Positions 8,462 to 18,077 of a stretch of 64,000 nt of DNA are shown piece by piece. This DNA comes from JACKCP01 sp034007295 (lineage in GTDB: Bacteria; Desulfobacterota; Desulfobacteria; Desulfobacterales; JACKCP01), in contig JAVERC010000007.1 in the NCBI GenBank assembly GCA_034007295.1, positions 42,797 through 106,796 of the forward strand, given 5' to 3'. Both the position numbers and the translations under genes were made by a program. The notes beneath the pieces are model-generated. The model had not been told where the DNA came from and did no database searches. It saw only the letters and a program-made list of their open reading frames with translations. How positions within the stretch are numbered: the stretch's first letter is position 1; every line of letters begins with the position of its first letter.

Positions 8462-9523
8462 ATGACATTTTCTTCAATAAACCCGATTGAATTTATAAAA
8501 AAATCTAAGAATGAACTTATAATTGATGTAAGATCTCCGCTTGAATATCAAAGAGGCCATATTCCTGGGGCCTTAAACATTCCCATATTTGATAACGAAC
8601 AAAGAAAAGACATTGGTACTATATATAAAAAATCAGGTAAAAAAGAGGCTGTGCTAAAAGGTATTTTTTATGTTCAGCCAAAACTTTACTCATTTGTTAA
8701 CCAAATTTATTCATTGCTTCCAGATGAATCTAAAGAAATTTTTGTATACTGCCAAAGGGGAGGAATGAGAAGCGAATCTTTTTCATGGCTTCTCCATACA
8801 TCAGGTTTTAATGTTTCAAGACTTGATTCAGGCTATAAAAATTATAGACAAGTTGTGCTTGATACTTTTGACAAAAAAATGGAGTTTATTCTTCTTGGGG
8901 GAAAAACAGGATGCGGAAAAACAGATATTTTGCATGAACTTGAAAAAAAGGGAGAGCAGGTTCTTGACCTTGAAAAAATTGCCTGTCACAAGGGTTCTGC
9001 CTTTGGTGATTTAGGACAGGATAAACAGCCATCTCCCCAGCAGTTTGAAAATAATCTTTTTAAAAAATTATTTGAATTTGAAGAAACCAAACCTGTTTGG
9101 GTAGAAAATGAAAGTCCTGGGATAGGTGGGCTTTTTATCCCTTTAGGAATTAGAAACAACATGAAAAATGCTTTCCTGATAAATATAGAAATACCTTTAG
9201 ATGAAAGAGTAAAAAGAATTACAAAGGAATACGGCAAATTTGAAACCCGTCTTTTACAAGAAAGATTAAAAAAAATTACAAGAAAACTTGGTGCAGATAA
9301 TTTAAAAAAAGCTGATTTTTTTCTTTTAAATGGCAAACTTGAGGAAACAATTGAAATTCTTATAAACTATTATGACAAAGGTTATTCCCACTATATGAAA
9401 AAAATTGATTTTCATGAAAATAATAAAACTATAAACTTTGAACATGACAATCCCAAAAAAAATGCTGAATTTATCCTCAATTTTTATTCGTGCAAAACTT
9501 CTATTATTGGAAGCTCCCACTGA
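8462..9523 (+). CDS. selU: tRNA 2-selenouridine synthase (MnmH/SelU)
   Basis: Replaces sulfur by selenium at the wobble 2-thiouridine of certain tRNAs, using selenophosphate. At 353 residues it is of normal length. The N-terminal rhodanese domain carries its catalytic cysteine at C97 in YCQRGGMRSE, the SelU-type loop. A P-loop follows at about 146-154 (GGKTGCGKT), which separates SelU from plain rhodaneses. The gene is not next to selD here, but tRNA-Sec is encoded at 24940, so the genome should make selenophosphate. Its last 40 bases overlap the 3' end of the convergent helicase gene. Confidence 0.93.
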   Translation: MTFSSINPIEFIKKSKNELIIDVRSPLEYQRGHIPGALNIPIFDNEQRKDIGTIYKKSGKKEAVLKGIFYVQPKLYSFVNQIYSLLPDESKEIFVYCQRGGMRSESFSWLLHTSGFNVSRLDSGYKNYRQVVLDTFDKKMEFILLGGKTGCGKTDILHELEKKGEQVLDLEKIACHKGSAFGDLGQDKQPSPQQFENNLFKKLFEFEETKPVWVENESPGIGGLFIPLGIRNNMKNAFLINIEIPLDERVKRITKEYGKFETRLLQERLKKITRKLGADNLKKADFFLLNGKLEETIEILINYYDKGYSHYMKKIDFHENNKTINFEHDNPKKNAEFILNFYSCKTSIIGSSH

Positions 9524-12500
9524 TCTACCTTAATCTTTTCTTTCAGCTTAATATTGTCATCGTTTTCTTTTTTCCTCCCGACTATTGCAAGAACCCTTGC
9601 AGCAACTTTTTTTGTTGGATTTTTTAAAATATTTCCCCATTTTCTGCAGCCAGCTTCAGAAAGTTGGCCAATTTTATTTTTAAATTCATCAGTTATAAAA
9701 ATTTTACCAGTATTGCTTTCAAAAAATAAGGAAACCTTATCTTTTGGGTTTAATTTTTTCAGATTTGAATGAATCGGATGGTCTGCTCTAAAAAAACCTG
9801 GATAACTTATAAAAAGATCTTTCATCCCAATAATATCTACTCTAAATCCTGGTTTATATCCCATTATTGATACATTTTTTGCTCTTTTTTGAAAAACATA
9901 TGGGAAATTATTAATTTTTTGTATATGCAAATTTTTCTGATCTTTCAGACTATATAGAAAAAGTCCCTTTTTTGCACGGGTCATTCCAACATAATAAAGC
10001 CTTGTTTCATCTTCGGATTGCAAAATATCTGGCCTATCCCAGCCACCATCAGTTATAAAAACATACTCAAATTCCATTCCCTTTACACTGTGAACTGTTC
10101 CAAGAAAAACTCCGTTTCCGGTTTTCGGGTCTCTTTTTTCCTCAAAAAATGCTTCTATAAAAAATTTTTTAAGCTCATAAATAAAAACAGGAATTTCACC
10201 ATTTATTTCATCCCAGATATCAAGAAGCTCAGAAAGCTGCTTTGTCCAGATATTTTCATTATCAAATAAATTTAAAACATCTTTTTTTACTTGGGATGGT
10301 AAAATACTTTTTTCAATATTATCTTCAATATAGTTAAAAAATTTTTGAAATTCCCTTACACCTGAAATGGAAAAGCCACAGTCCTTAGCCAAAAGATAAC
10401 AAAAAGGAATGCTTTCTGCTGCAAGAGCAAGCCTTGTACTTACAAGTGGAGGCTTTGAAATCCCGAATCTTGAAATCACAGCAAAATCATCATAACTTAA
10501 ATTAACGTCTTCTTTTATAAGCCTTTTTATTTCCTCTGCGACTGAATTTCCCATTGATTCATAATTATCTGCAAAAACAAGACAAACCTTATCTTTAAAA
10601 TCAATTTGATCTTCTTTTAAAATCAGGTTTTTTCTTCTCTGATTTATCCTGATTGGAGCATTTGTTTTCATTCTATTTTTATTAAAGGATATAAGACAAT
10701 TTGAGGTTTCAATTATTGGATATGTTGATCGATAATTTTCCACAAGAAAATATTTAGAAGCATCATAATCTTTTTCAAACTGTTTTATAAATTTTATATT
10801 AGAATTTCTGAATGAATAAATATTCTGGTCATCATCTCCAACAGCCATAATTGTTATTTTTTCATCAGCATCCTTTTCAACCCTTCCAGTTATTGCAGAT
10901 ATGAGCTCATACTGAGTTCCATCAATATCTTGATATTCATCAACAAAAATATGTCTGTATTTTGAAAGGAATAAATTTCTTGAGTCTTCAGGTTCAATTC
11001 CTGCAATAATTTTAGTACCATTTAAAATCTGTACAGCTTCTGTAAGTATGTTTTTAAAAAAATTTTTATCTTCAATTTCCAAAATTTTTCTTTCTGCAAG
11101 AGAACGCCCACACACTCTCATTGCAAAACCATGATAGGTCATAACAGAAACAAATTTTGCTCCTGAAAGTTTTTTAATTCTTTTTTTTAAATCCATCATG
11201 TTGTGATGATTAAAGCATAAGACAAGAATTGCATTTGGAGGTACACATTCATGCTTTATCAGCCAGGCACATCTGTGAACTATTGTTTTTGTCTTGCCTG
11301 ACCCAGGTCCTGCAAGAACAAGAATATTTTCATCTTGCTTTGCACAAACAATTGATTCTTGAATATTATTTGAAAGAGATTCAACAATAACCCTGTAATC
11401 CTCAGAGTTCATAGCTGTTTCAATTAAATTTTTTTCTTCTTTGAAATATTTATTTATAAAAGTCTTATGGGGCAAAAAAAAATATTCAGACATAAAAACA
11501 ATAGCATTTCTGATTTTATCAAGTCCGATTTTTGCATATTTTTCCATGACATGAACCTGAACATTTTTCTGACCGTAATAATGGCTTAAAGGCTGATAAT
11601 CTCCTAAAGTATATTGCCTTCCTTTACAATCAGGCGAAATCCTTAAGGTCATGGCCTGCCTGATAATGCCTATTCCAGATTTCAAAACAACACAACCTGT
11701 CCTATCAAGATAATTCAGACACATAATCGCTGTTAAATCGGGTTCTGGTTTAAATTTCATATCGCAATTATTGTAATAAAAATCTTTTTTTATACACTCA
11801 TGGATATCTTCGAGATAGAATTCGCAAAGAACCTGAAATTTAACTTCCTGAAATTTTTTTGGAATAAATTCCATAATTTTATCAAGTATTGTTTTGGAAA
11901 TATTTTGTCTCAAAAAAACAAGTGCCCTTATTTCTTCCCAGGGTGAATTCAAAACAACCTTAACTTTTTCAGTCCCCCCTCCTCCCTTAATTGTTATGCT
12001 TTTTCTTTTCTGGCTTCCCATGTCCTTTGATATTGACTCAAGAATAATACTTACACCATGAGTTGTTATATTATCAAAACCTGAAGATTTTAATTTCTGG
12101 GACATGAGCCTTAAATTAAAAAGATTACCCTTTTCCTGATTTTCATAGGCAAAAGGCTCCATTTCCTCCATTATTTTAAGAAGCTTAATTTCTGCAGCTA
12201 CAAAATTTTTGAGTTTTTTACCAGAGCTGTTAGCACCATAAGGTTTTACATGAGCTGTCATTGCAAAACCTTTTTTTATAATTGCTGCATTAGCCATATC
12301 TGAAATAATTGAAATTATAAATTTTGAATCCTCAAACCTTTTATCTTTTCTGGCAATATCACCAAGCTGAACTATCAAGTCATCTGCAGATACAAACCCT
12401 TTTTGTTCCTGATTAAATAAAACAGATAATATTCTTAAATAAATTGCCTTTGTTTTTTGGGAAAGATTTAATTTTTCAATTATTTTCAAAGCTTCTTCTT

Positions 12501-14655
12501 CGTCCTTTACAACCGGCGATCCCTGAAAAACAATTGTTTTATTCAAATCCCTTTCAATGAAGCCTTTCCTTTCAAGCCAGCTTACTGCCGTAACTTCTTT
12601 TTTGCCTTTTTTTTCCCCTTCTAGTATAAGACGGTTAATTTCTCCGGGAGTAATTATAATTTCAGGTGTTTTTTTACTTTTATACCTTAAGGCAGAAAGA
12701 ATTTTTTTCATTTCCTTAATTGTAATTCTAGATAAATTATTGAGCATAAACTGTTTTTGAGAAGCATCTTCCTCATAAAGAAGAATACATTCGGATTCCT
12801 TAAGATCCCTTCCAGCCCTTCCAGCCTCCTGAAGATAATTTTCAAGGGAACCTGGCATATCAGCATGAATTACTATTCTTACATCCTTTTTGTCTATTCC
12901 CATTCCAAAGGCATTGGTAGCACAGATAACAGGAATTTTTCCCTCAACAAAATCATCCTGAATCTGCCTTTTGTCAGGTTCTTCAAGACCTGCATGAAAA
13001 TGTGCGGATAAAAGCCCTTTTGAATTTAAAAAACTGCTTATTTTTTTAGTTTCATTTTTAGTAAAGCAATATACAATGCCTGCTCCGCCGTATTCTAAAA
13101 GTTTGTCATTTAAGGTGCTGAATATAAATTCATATTTAGAACAAGCAGTTACAGGCCAGACAGAATATAAAAGATTATCCCTTTCTACTCCTCCGGCAAA
13201 AACTTCAAGCTCTAGACCAAGAACTTCCATGAAATGAGATTTGATTTCTTCAACAACGTCTTTTTTTGCAGTTGCAGTATAAGCACACACAAATGGTTGT
13301 TTTTTATTTTTTTTGCAGTACTTTTTTATGAATTTAGCAACATAAAGATAGTCAGGCCTGAAATCATGCCCCCATTTTGAGATGCAATGTGCTTCATCAA
13401 AAACAAAACATCCAATATCCCTTGATTCAAGAAGAGATACAATGCTTTCATTTCTAAGCTGTTCTGGTGAGATAAACAAAATGCCGGTATCACCAAGCCT
13501 TACCCTTTCCATTACTGCACCGCGTTCAGGCAGGCTCATGCTACCGTTTATTGTATCTGAGCATAATGTATTAGTATTTTTATTTAAATTATCAACCTGA
13601 TCCTTCATAAGAGCTTTTAATGGAGAAATCACAAGTGTAAGCTCTCCAAGCCTTTCAAACCTGTGAAGTGCCGGCACTTGATAACAGATGGATTTTCCAC
13701 CGCCTGTTGGAAGAATTCCAAGGACTGGTATCCCTGATAAATTTGCATCAACTATTTGCCTTTGCAAAGGTCTTTTGTCAGAAAGCATTCTATAGTCATC
13801 AAAACCAAAATAATTTTTCAAGATTGCTTTTGAGTTATTATTTTCTTTGCAATAACTGCAATTTTCATCTCCGCAGTAAAATCTAAGTTTTGTTATTACT
13901 TCTGGAATTTCACCAAACTCGTATTTAACCCAGGGAGGAAGAACCGAGTTCCCACCGGAAACAAGAAGATATGAAAGAATATATGAAAGAATTGGTTTTT
14001 TAATCTTATTGTAAAAAAAATCATCTTTTACTTTCTCAAACCCATTAATACAGATTTTCCCATGAGTCATATTTTTAAAGACTTCTACAGCTTTTTTTTC
14101 ATTTAAAATTTCTGGAGCCAAATAAGAAAAAAAATCAGATATCCCTTTAAAATTATTTTCACTTTCTCTTATAATGGAATCTTTAAAAGCAAATGCATAA
14201 AAAGACAAAAGATCTGGATTTAGCTCTTTTATTAAACCAAATGAATTGATCTGATCAATAAAAATAGAATATGAAAGCAAAGCATCCTTAACAGGATCGT
14301 TTTTACCTGTTCTAATAATTTTATAATCTTTAATAAGTTTGTGATATGGATTTTTAGGAAATGCAAGGGGTGATAAAAAAAGGGTATCAATAACAGGAAG
14401 CCTAAACAAATCAGCCTCAGGATAAATGCTTTTAGCGAATAAAAGGTCATGATTTATAATATTGTGTCCAAGAACATAATCAGCTGCTTTTGAAAATTTG
14501 TCCAACTCATTAAAAGTTTTTCTTATATCTGATATTTGTCCTGATCTAAATTCTTTACCTTTTAAAACAGCCCCTATTTCAAAAATTTTTTGCCCCGGAA
14601 GAACTTCAAAATCAATTATAAGGGTGTTTTTAAATTTTTTTTCTAATTCATGCAT
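9484..14655 (-). CDS. Giant fusion: DEDDh exonuclease + RecQ helicase + UvrD/PcrA helicase
   Basis: A 1723-residue protein joining three nucleic-acid modules. Residues 1-190: DnaQ-like 3'-5' exonuclease (IIDFEVLPGQKIFEIG with D15/E17, LGHNIINHDLLF, final acidic motif KNDPVKDALLS). About 255-275: a cysteine cluster (CGDENCSYC). About 290-720: RecQ core with Walker A PTGGGKSICYQ near 318, DEAHCISKWGHDFRPDY and QEAGRAGRDL. A long middle region follows, then a superfamily 1A helicase: Walker A AGPGSGKTKTI near 1115, DEYQDID near 1238, GDDDQNIYSF, VENYRSTYPI, TVHSVKGMEFE near 1520, and YYVGMTRAKKG. All motifs look intact, so both motors should be active. Likely role is DNA repair or defence against foreign DNA. 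It stands alone and is not in an obvious defence cluster. Confidence 0.9.
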   Translation of the reverse strand: MHELEKKFKNTLIIDFEVLPGQKIFEIGAVLKGKEFRSGQISDIRKTFNELDKFSKAADYVLGHNIINHDLLFAKSIYPEADLFRLPVIDTLFLSPLAFPKNPYHKLIKDYKIIRTGKNDPVKDALLSYSIFIDQINSFGLIKELNPDLLSFYAFAFKDSIIRESENNFKGISDFFSYLAPEILNEKKAVEVFKNMTHGKICINGFEKVKDDFFYNKIKKPILSYILSYLLVSGGNSVLPPWVKYEFGEIPEVITKLRFYCGDENCSYCKENNNSKAILKNYFGFDDYRMLSDKRPLQRQIVDANLSGIPVLGILPTGGGKSICYQVPALHRFERLGELTLVISPLKALMKDQVDNLNKNTNTLCSDTINGSMSLPERGAVMERVRLGDTGILFISPEQLRNESIVSLLESRDIGCFVFDEAHCISKWGHDFRPDYLYVAKFIKKYCKKNKKQPFVCAYTATAKKDVVEEIKSHFMEVLGLELEVFAGGVERDNLLYSVWPVTACSKYEFIFSTLNDKLLEYGGAGIVYCFTKNETKKISSFLNSKGLLSAHFHAGLEEPDKRQIQDDFVEGKIPVICATNAFGMGIDKKDVRIVIHADMPGSLENYLQEAGRAGRDLKESECILLYEEDASQKQFMLNNLSRITIKEMKKILSALRYKSKKTPEIIITPGEINRLILEGEKKGKKEVTAVSWLERKGFIERDLNKTIVFQGSPVVKDEEEALKIIEKLNLSQKTKAIYLRILSVLFNQEQKGFVSADDLIVQLGDIARKDKRFEDSKFIISIISDMANAAIIKKGFAMTAHVKPYGANSSGKKLKNFVAAEIKLLKIMEEMEPFAYENQEKGNLFNLRLMSQKLKSSGFDNITTHGVSIILESISKDMGSQKRKSITIKGGGGTEKVKVVLNSPWEEIRALVFLRQNISKTILDKIMEFIPKKFQEVKFQVLCEFYLEDIHECIKKDFYYNNCDMKFKPEPDLTAIMCLNYLDRTGCVVLKSGIGIIRQAMTLRISPDCKGRQYTLGDYQPLSHYYGQKNVQVHVMEKYAKIGLDKIRNAIVFMSEYFFLPHKTFINKYFKEEKNLIETAMNSEDYRVIVESLSNNIQESIVCAKQDENILVLAGPGSGKTKTIVHRCAWLIKHECVPPNAILVLCFNHHNMMDLKKRIKKLSGAKFVSVMTYHGFAMRVCGRSLAERKILEIEDKNFFKNILTEAVQILNGTKIIAGIEPEDSRNLFLSKYRHIFVDEYQDIDGTQYELISAITGRVEKDADEKITIMAVGDDDQNIYSFRNSNIKFIKQFEKDYDASKYFLVENYRSTYPIIETSNCLISFNKNRMKTNAPIRINQRRKNLILKEDQIDFKDKVCLVFADNYESMGNSVAEEIKRLIKEDVNLSYDDFAVISRFGISKPPLVSTRLALAAESIPFCYLLAKDCGFSISGVREFQKFFNYIEDNIEKSILPSQVKKDVLNLFDNENIWTKQLSELLDIWDEINGEIPVFIYELKKFFIEAFFEEKRDPKTGNGVFLGTVHSVKGMEFEYVFITDGGWDRPDILQSEDETRLYYVGMTRAKKGLFLYSLKDQKNLHIQKINNFPYVFQKRAKNVSIMGYKPGFRVDIIGMKDLFISYPGFFRADHPIHSNLKKLNPKDKVSLFFESNTGKIFITDEFKNKIGQLSEAGCRKWGNILKNPTKKVAARVLAIVGRKKENDDNIKLKEKIKVDQWELPIIEVLHE

Positions 14656-14835
14656 AAAAGCTCTTTATAAATCATTAATTTTATTACTTTGTTAATGAAG
14701 TAAACAAAAAATATCAATCAAAAAAGCCTATATTCCCACAAAACAAAATAAAATCATAAATTATTTATTGAGCAAAAAAATATAAATTTTAGCCGGTTTC
14801 AAAATTCTCTAGAGCTGAATACTTAAAAATTGTAG

Positions 14836-14993
14836 TTATTAATTTGCCAAAAAATAAAATTTTTTGTTCAGTTCAACTAAAATGAAAAATTTAAGCTTTA
14901 GGATAAATGAAGTATTTTGAGAATTAAATTTTGAAACTGACTTTAGGATGGGAAAAAAGTTCTTTTTTGTTCAGCAGCAGATTAAAAGCTGGA
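14836..14993 (-). repeat. Long-hairpin repeat, copy 3 (orientation B)
   Basis: Diverged copy: TTGTTCAGTTCAACTAAAAT, GCTTTAGGATAAATGAAG and TTGTTCAGCAGCAGATTA are recognisable. It forms a direct tandem with the next copy, 40 bases away, in the 768-bp gap between the helicase and groEL. Confidence 0.7.
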
Positions 14994-15033
14994 TTGAACA
15001 TTTTATTTTTTTTAATTTAAAAAATTTTATGAA

Positions 15034-15183
15034 TTAGTAATCGGCCGAAAACGAAAATTTTTTGTTCAGTTCAAGAAAGATGAGAAATTTAACCTTTAGG
15101 ATACATTTAGTATTTTGAGGATTAAATTTTGAATCTGACACAGAAATGGACAAAAAAGGCCGTTTTCGTTCAACAACGAATTA
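15034..15183 (-). repeat. Long-hairpin repeat, copy 4 (orientation B, nearly intact)
   Basis: 150 bp from TTAGTAATCGGCCGAAAACG to CGTTTTCGTTCAACAACGAA. It shows both terminal inverted repeats clearly. Confidence 0.85.
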
Positions 15184-15188
15184 AGTCG

Positions 15189-15334
15189 ATTACACCTAGA
15201 AAATATGAAACTCCAGGGGATTTTCAATTTCGCCTCATATTCTTCTTTAAATTGCATCACAAATAGCAAAAGTATGGCCTGATACAATTTGAACTTATAA
15301 GCAGCGAACTTGAAAGTAATGTAATCTAGGTAAT
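15189..15334. other. Three-stem structured region of unknown nature
   Basis: ATTACACCTAG at 15189-15199 can pair with CTAGGTAAT at 15326-15334 (9 bp with a two-base bulge). Inside lie two hairpins, ATATGA/TCATAT (about 15203-15241) and ATTGCATCA/TGATACAAT (15253-15291). The second resembles the perfect hairpin at 8270-8304. It could be an RNA, a decayed mobile repeat, or chance in AT-rich DNA. No coding potential was recognised. Confidence 0.35.
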
Positions 15335-15357
15335 AGACAACATTCTTTTTTAAAAGG

Positions 15358-15393
15358 GACAAAAAAAGAGCCCTTAATTTTTTAAGGGCTCTT
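15358..15393 (-). terminator. Intrinsic terminator of groES-groEL
   Basis: Reading the minus strand, AAGAGCCCTTA and its complement TAAGGGCTCTT flank a short A-rich loop and are followed directly by TTTTTTTGTC. It lies about 30 bases after the groEL stop. Confidence 0.85.
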
Positions 15394-15423
15394 ATATATT
15401 TAACAGGATAAATTAAGCAGAAA

Positions 15424-17073
15424 TTACATCATTCCGCCCATTCCTCCCATACCGCCCATTCCTCCCATACCACCCATTGCAGGGCCGTTGTCTTTTTCCG
15501 GGATTTCGGCAATCATAGCTTCAGTTGTAAGCATTAGAGATGCTACTGATGCAGCATTCTGGATTGCAAATCTTACAACTTTTTTAGGATCAATTACACC
15601 TGCCTCAATAAGGTCTTCGTATATGCCTTTTGCTGCGTTGAAACCAAAGTTTCCAGAATTTTCCTTAACTTTTTCTATTACAACAGAACCTTCAACTCCG
15701 GCGTTATCGGCAATTTTTCTAAGAGGAGCCTGAATGGCCTGCATAATTACCTTAACTCCCGCTTTTTCTTCTTCATCATCAACTTCAAGTGATTCAATTG
15801 CTTTTAAAGTTCTGATAAGAGCAACTCCGCCTCCAGGTACAATACCTTCTTCAACAGCAGCACGTGTAGCATTAAGAGCATCTTCAACTCTTGCTTTCTT
15901 TTCTTTCATTTCAGTTTCGGTTGCTGCACCAACATGAATAACTGCAACACCACCTACTAATTTTGCAAGACGCTCCTGAAGTTTTTCTCTGTCGTAATCT
16001 GATGATGTATCAGCAATTTCAGCTTTAAGCTGCTTAACTCTTGCTTCAAGCTCGCTCTTTGCACCAGCTCCGCCAACAATTGTAGTGTTGTCTTTATCAA
16101 TTGTTATGCTTTTTGCCTGACCAAGGTCTGTAATCTGAACATTTTCAAGCTTAAGTCCCATATCTTCAGAAACAACCTGACCGCCTGTAAGAACTGCAAT
16201 ATCCTGAAGCATTGCCTTTCTTCTGTCGCCAAATCCAGGTGCTTTTACAGCAGCAACATTAAGAGTTCCTCTAAGTCTGTTTACAACAAGTGTTGCAAGA
16301 GCTTCACCTTCAATATCTTCTGCAATTATTACAAGAGCTCTTCCCATTTTTGCAACATTTTCCAAAACAGGGATAAGGTCTTTCATGGATGCAACTTTGT
16401 TTTCACTTAATAGAATGAATGGATCTGAAATTTCAGCAACCATTTTTTCTGAGTCAGTCACAAAGTATGGAGAAAGATAGCCTCTGTCAAACTGCATACC
16501 TTCAACAACATCAAGATAGGTATCCATTGACTTGCCTTCTTCTACTGTGATAACGCCTTCTTTTCCAACTTTTTCCATTGCATCTGCAATGATGTTTCCT
16601 ATTGTTTCATCATTGTTTGCTGAAATTGTACCAACTTGAGCAATTTCTTTTCTATCTCTTGTGTCAGTTTTTAGTTTTTCAAGCTCTTCAACGATTTTTG
16701 CAACAGCCTTGTCAATACCTCTTTTAATTGACATTGGGTTGTTTCCTGCAACAACAAGCTTTCTTCCTTCTTCGTAAATTGCTCTTGCAAGAACTGTAGC
16801 AGTAGTTGTACCGTCACCTGCCATGTCGCTTGTCTTGCTGGAAACCTCTTTAACCATCTGGGCTCCCATGTTTTCAAACTTGTCTTCAAGATCAATTTCC
16901 TTTGCAACAGTAACACCGTCTTTTGTTACTGTTGGTGAACCCCAGGATTTTTCAATTACTACGTTTCTTCCTTTTGGTCCAAGGGTTACTGCTACTGCAT
17001 CTGCAAGTTTTTTAACACCTTCAAGCATTTTTGAACGTGCTTCTTCGCTGTATAGAATTTCTTTTGCTGCCAT
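15424..17073 (-). CDS. groL: Chaperonin GroEL (Hsp60)
   Basis: 60-kDa chaperonin subunit (549 residues), forming the double-ring folding chamber with GroES. The N-terminus MAAKEILYSEEARSKML, the ATP-site motif AGDGTTTATVLARAI, and a C-terminal tail of repeated GGM ending in MM are all present, and the length is normal. It lies 79 bases downstream of groES, so the order is groES-groEL on the minus strand, closed by an intrinsic terminator. The cytoplasmic role as an essential folding machine is well established for the family. Confidence 0.98.
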   Translation of the reverse strand: MAAKEILYSEEARSKMLEGVKKLADAVAVTLGPKGRNVVIEKSWGSPTVTKDGVTVAKEIDLEDKFENMGAQMVKEVSSKTSDMAGDGTTTATVLARAIYEEGRKLVVAGNNPMSIKRGIDKAVAKIVEELEKLKTDTRDRKEIAQVGTISANNDETIGNIIADAMEKVGKEGVITVEEGKSMDTYLDVVEGMQFDRGYLSPYFVTDSEKMVAEISDPFILLSENKVASMKDLIPVLENVAKMGRALVIIAEDIEGEALATLVVNRLRGTLNVAAVKAPGFGDRRKAMLQDIAVLTGGQVVSEDMGLKLENVQITDLGQAKSITIDKDNTTIVGGAGAKSELEARVKQLKAEIADTSSDYDREKLQERLAKLVGGVAVIHVGAATETEMKEKKARVEDALNATRAAVEEGIVPGGGVALIRTLKAIESLEVDDEEEKAGVKVIMQAIQAPLRKIADNAGVEGSVVIEKVKENSGNFGFNAAKGIYEDLIEAGVIDPKKVVRFAIQNAASVASLMLTTEAMIAEIPEKDNGPAMGGMGGMGGMGGMGGMM

Positions 17074-17152
17074 TTGGCTACTCCATTAATTTTTTAAGTT
17101 AAACATTAAATAAAACTAAGGTATATATTTGAAATATAACAGGGAGATTAAT

Positions 17153-17446
17153 TTACTCTACTACTGCGTAAATATCATCCTGTCCCATTATGATATATTC
17201 TTCACCGTCAAGTTTAAGCTCATGTCCGCCGTATTTGCTGAACAAAACTTTATCGCCAACTTTTAGTTCCATTGGAATGGGTTTTCCGTCATTTGTAATT
17301 CTGCCGTTTCCAACAGCTACAACCTCTCCTTCAGAAGGCTTTTCTTTTGCTGTATCAGGGATGATAATGCCGCCCTTTGTTTTTGCAGGCTCTTCGATTC
17401 TTTTTACTACAACACGATCCTGAAGAGGCTTAATATTCATCTTCAC
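17153..17446 (-). CDS. groS: Co-chaperonin GroES (Hsp10)
   Basis: Heptameric lid of GroEL, 97 residues. Clear motifs: NIKPLQDRVVVKRIEE, the mobile loop KTKGGIIIPDTAKEKPSEG, and GDKVLFSKYGGHELKLDGEE. The start ATG has AAGGAG eight bases upstream. No CIRCE operator (TTAGCACTC with inverted copy) was found in the 103 bases upstream; a weak TTTACA-like box is the only promoter hint, so heat-shock control, if present, is probably by another route such as a sigma-32-type factor. Confidence 0.97.
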   Translation of the reverse strand: MKMNIKPLQDRVVVKRIEEPAKTKGGIIIPDTAKEKPSEGEVVAVGNGRITNDGKPIPMELKVGDKVLFSKYGGHELKLDGEEYIIMGQDDIYAVVE

Positions 17447-17549
17447 TTCTCCTTATATTTAACTGTTAAATTGTTATAATTTATAAAAACTTCCAACGTG
17501 AAAGACTTTAAGCACAAATTTTTAATTGTAAAGCCACAAATTTTATTTT

Positions 17550-17822
17550 TTATTCTTCAGAGCTAGAAGTCTGTTTATCAGCAAGGTTTCCTGCAGGAAC
17601 AGAAGCATGAGCTGAACTGTCTTTTGCTCCAGAAGTATTTTTACCGCCGTAATCTGTCACATACCAGCCTGTTCCCTTTAGGTGGAAACTGCTTTTGGAA
17701 ATAAGTCTTTTCATTGGTCCTTTACCGCAGAATCTGCATGTTTTTGGACCTTCTTCTGAAATACCTTGTATAACTTCATCTACCTTGCCGCAGTTTTCAC
17801 AGCCATACTCATAAATGGGCAT
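17550..17822 (-). CDS. FmdB-family zinc-ribbon regulatory protein
   Basis: A 90-residue protein of the FmdB/CxxC_CxxC_SSSS family. N-terminal MPIYEYGCENCGKVDEV and CRFCGKGPMKRLISKSSFHL give the two CxxC pairs of a zinc ribbon, followed by the family's GTGWYVTDYG segment and a flexible Ser/Ala-rich tail. The precise function of the family is not established; FmdB was proposed as a regulator of an amidase/formamidase operon. It stands 103 bases upstream of groES on the same strand and may share a transcript. A GGGGG ribosome site precedes the ATG. Confidence 0.88.
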   Translation of the reverse strand: MPIYEYGCENCGKVDEVIQGISEEGPKTCRFCGKGPMKRLISKSSFHLKGTGWYVTDYGGKNTSGAKDSSAHASVPAGNLADKQTSSSEE

Positions 17823-17852
17823 CTTAAATCCCCCTGTTTAAATTTTTACTTC

Positions 17853-17998
17853 TTAGTTGCTGAGAGAAAACGGCATTTTTTTCATTCTAAAGTCAGATCC
17901 AAAATTTAATCCTCAAAATACTCCATGTATCCTAAAGGTTAAATTTTTCATCTTCTTTGAACTGAACAAAAAATTCTCGTTTTCGGACAATCACTATT
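17853..17998 (+). repeat. Long-hairpin repeat, copy 5 (orientation A)
   Basis: Well-preserved ends (TTAGTTGCTGAGAGAAAACG; CGTTTTCGGACAATCACTAT). It lies immediately upstream of the FmdB gene start and so within its likely promoter region. Confidence 0.85.
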
Positions 17999-18077
17999 TA
18001 AAGACATGTTAAAATTAGTCAGATTTTTTTCGTTGTCAACCCCCTGCCAGAATTTTTTTATATCTTAAAATAAACAC

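Noticed and set aside
15096..15362. 88-codon frame reading through a hairpin repeat before groEL
   Set aside because: Its C-terminus is a translation of the repeat (also seen at 3721-3927); no ribosome site and no homology recognised.
17447..17549. CIRCE heat-shock operator before groES
   Set aside because: No TTAGCACTC-type inverted repeat could be found in the 103 bases.
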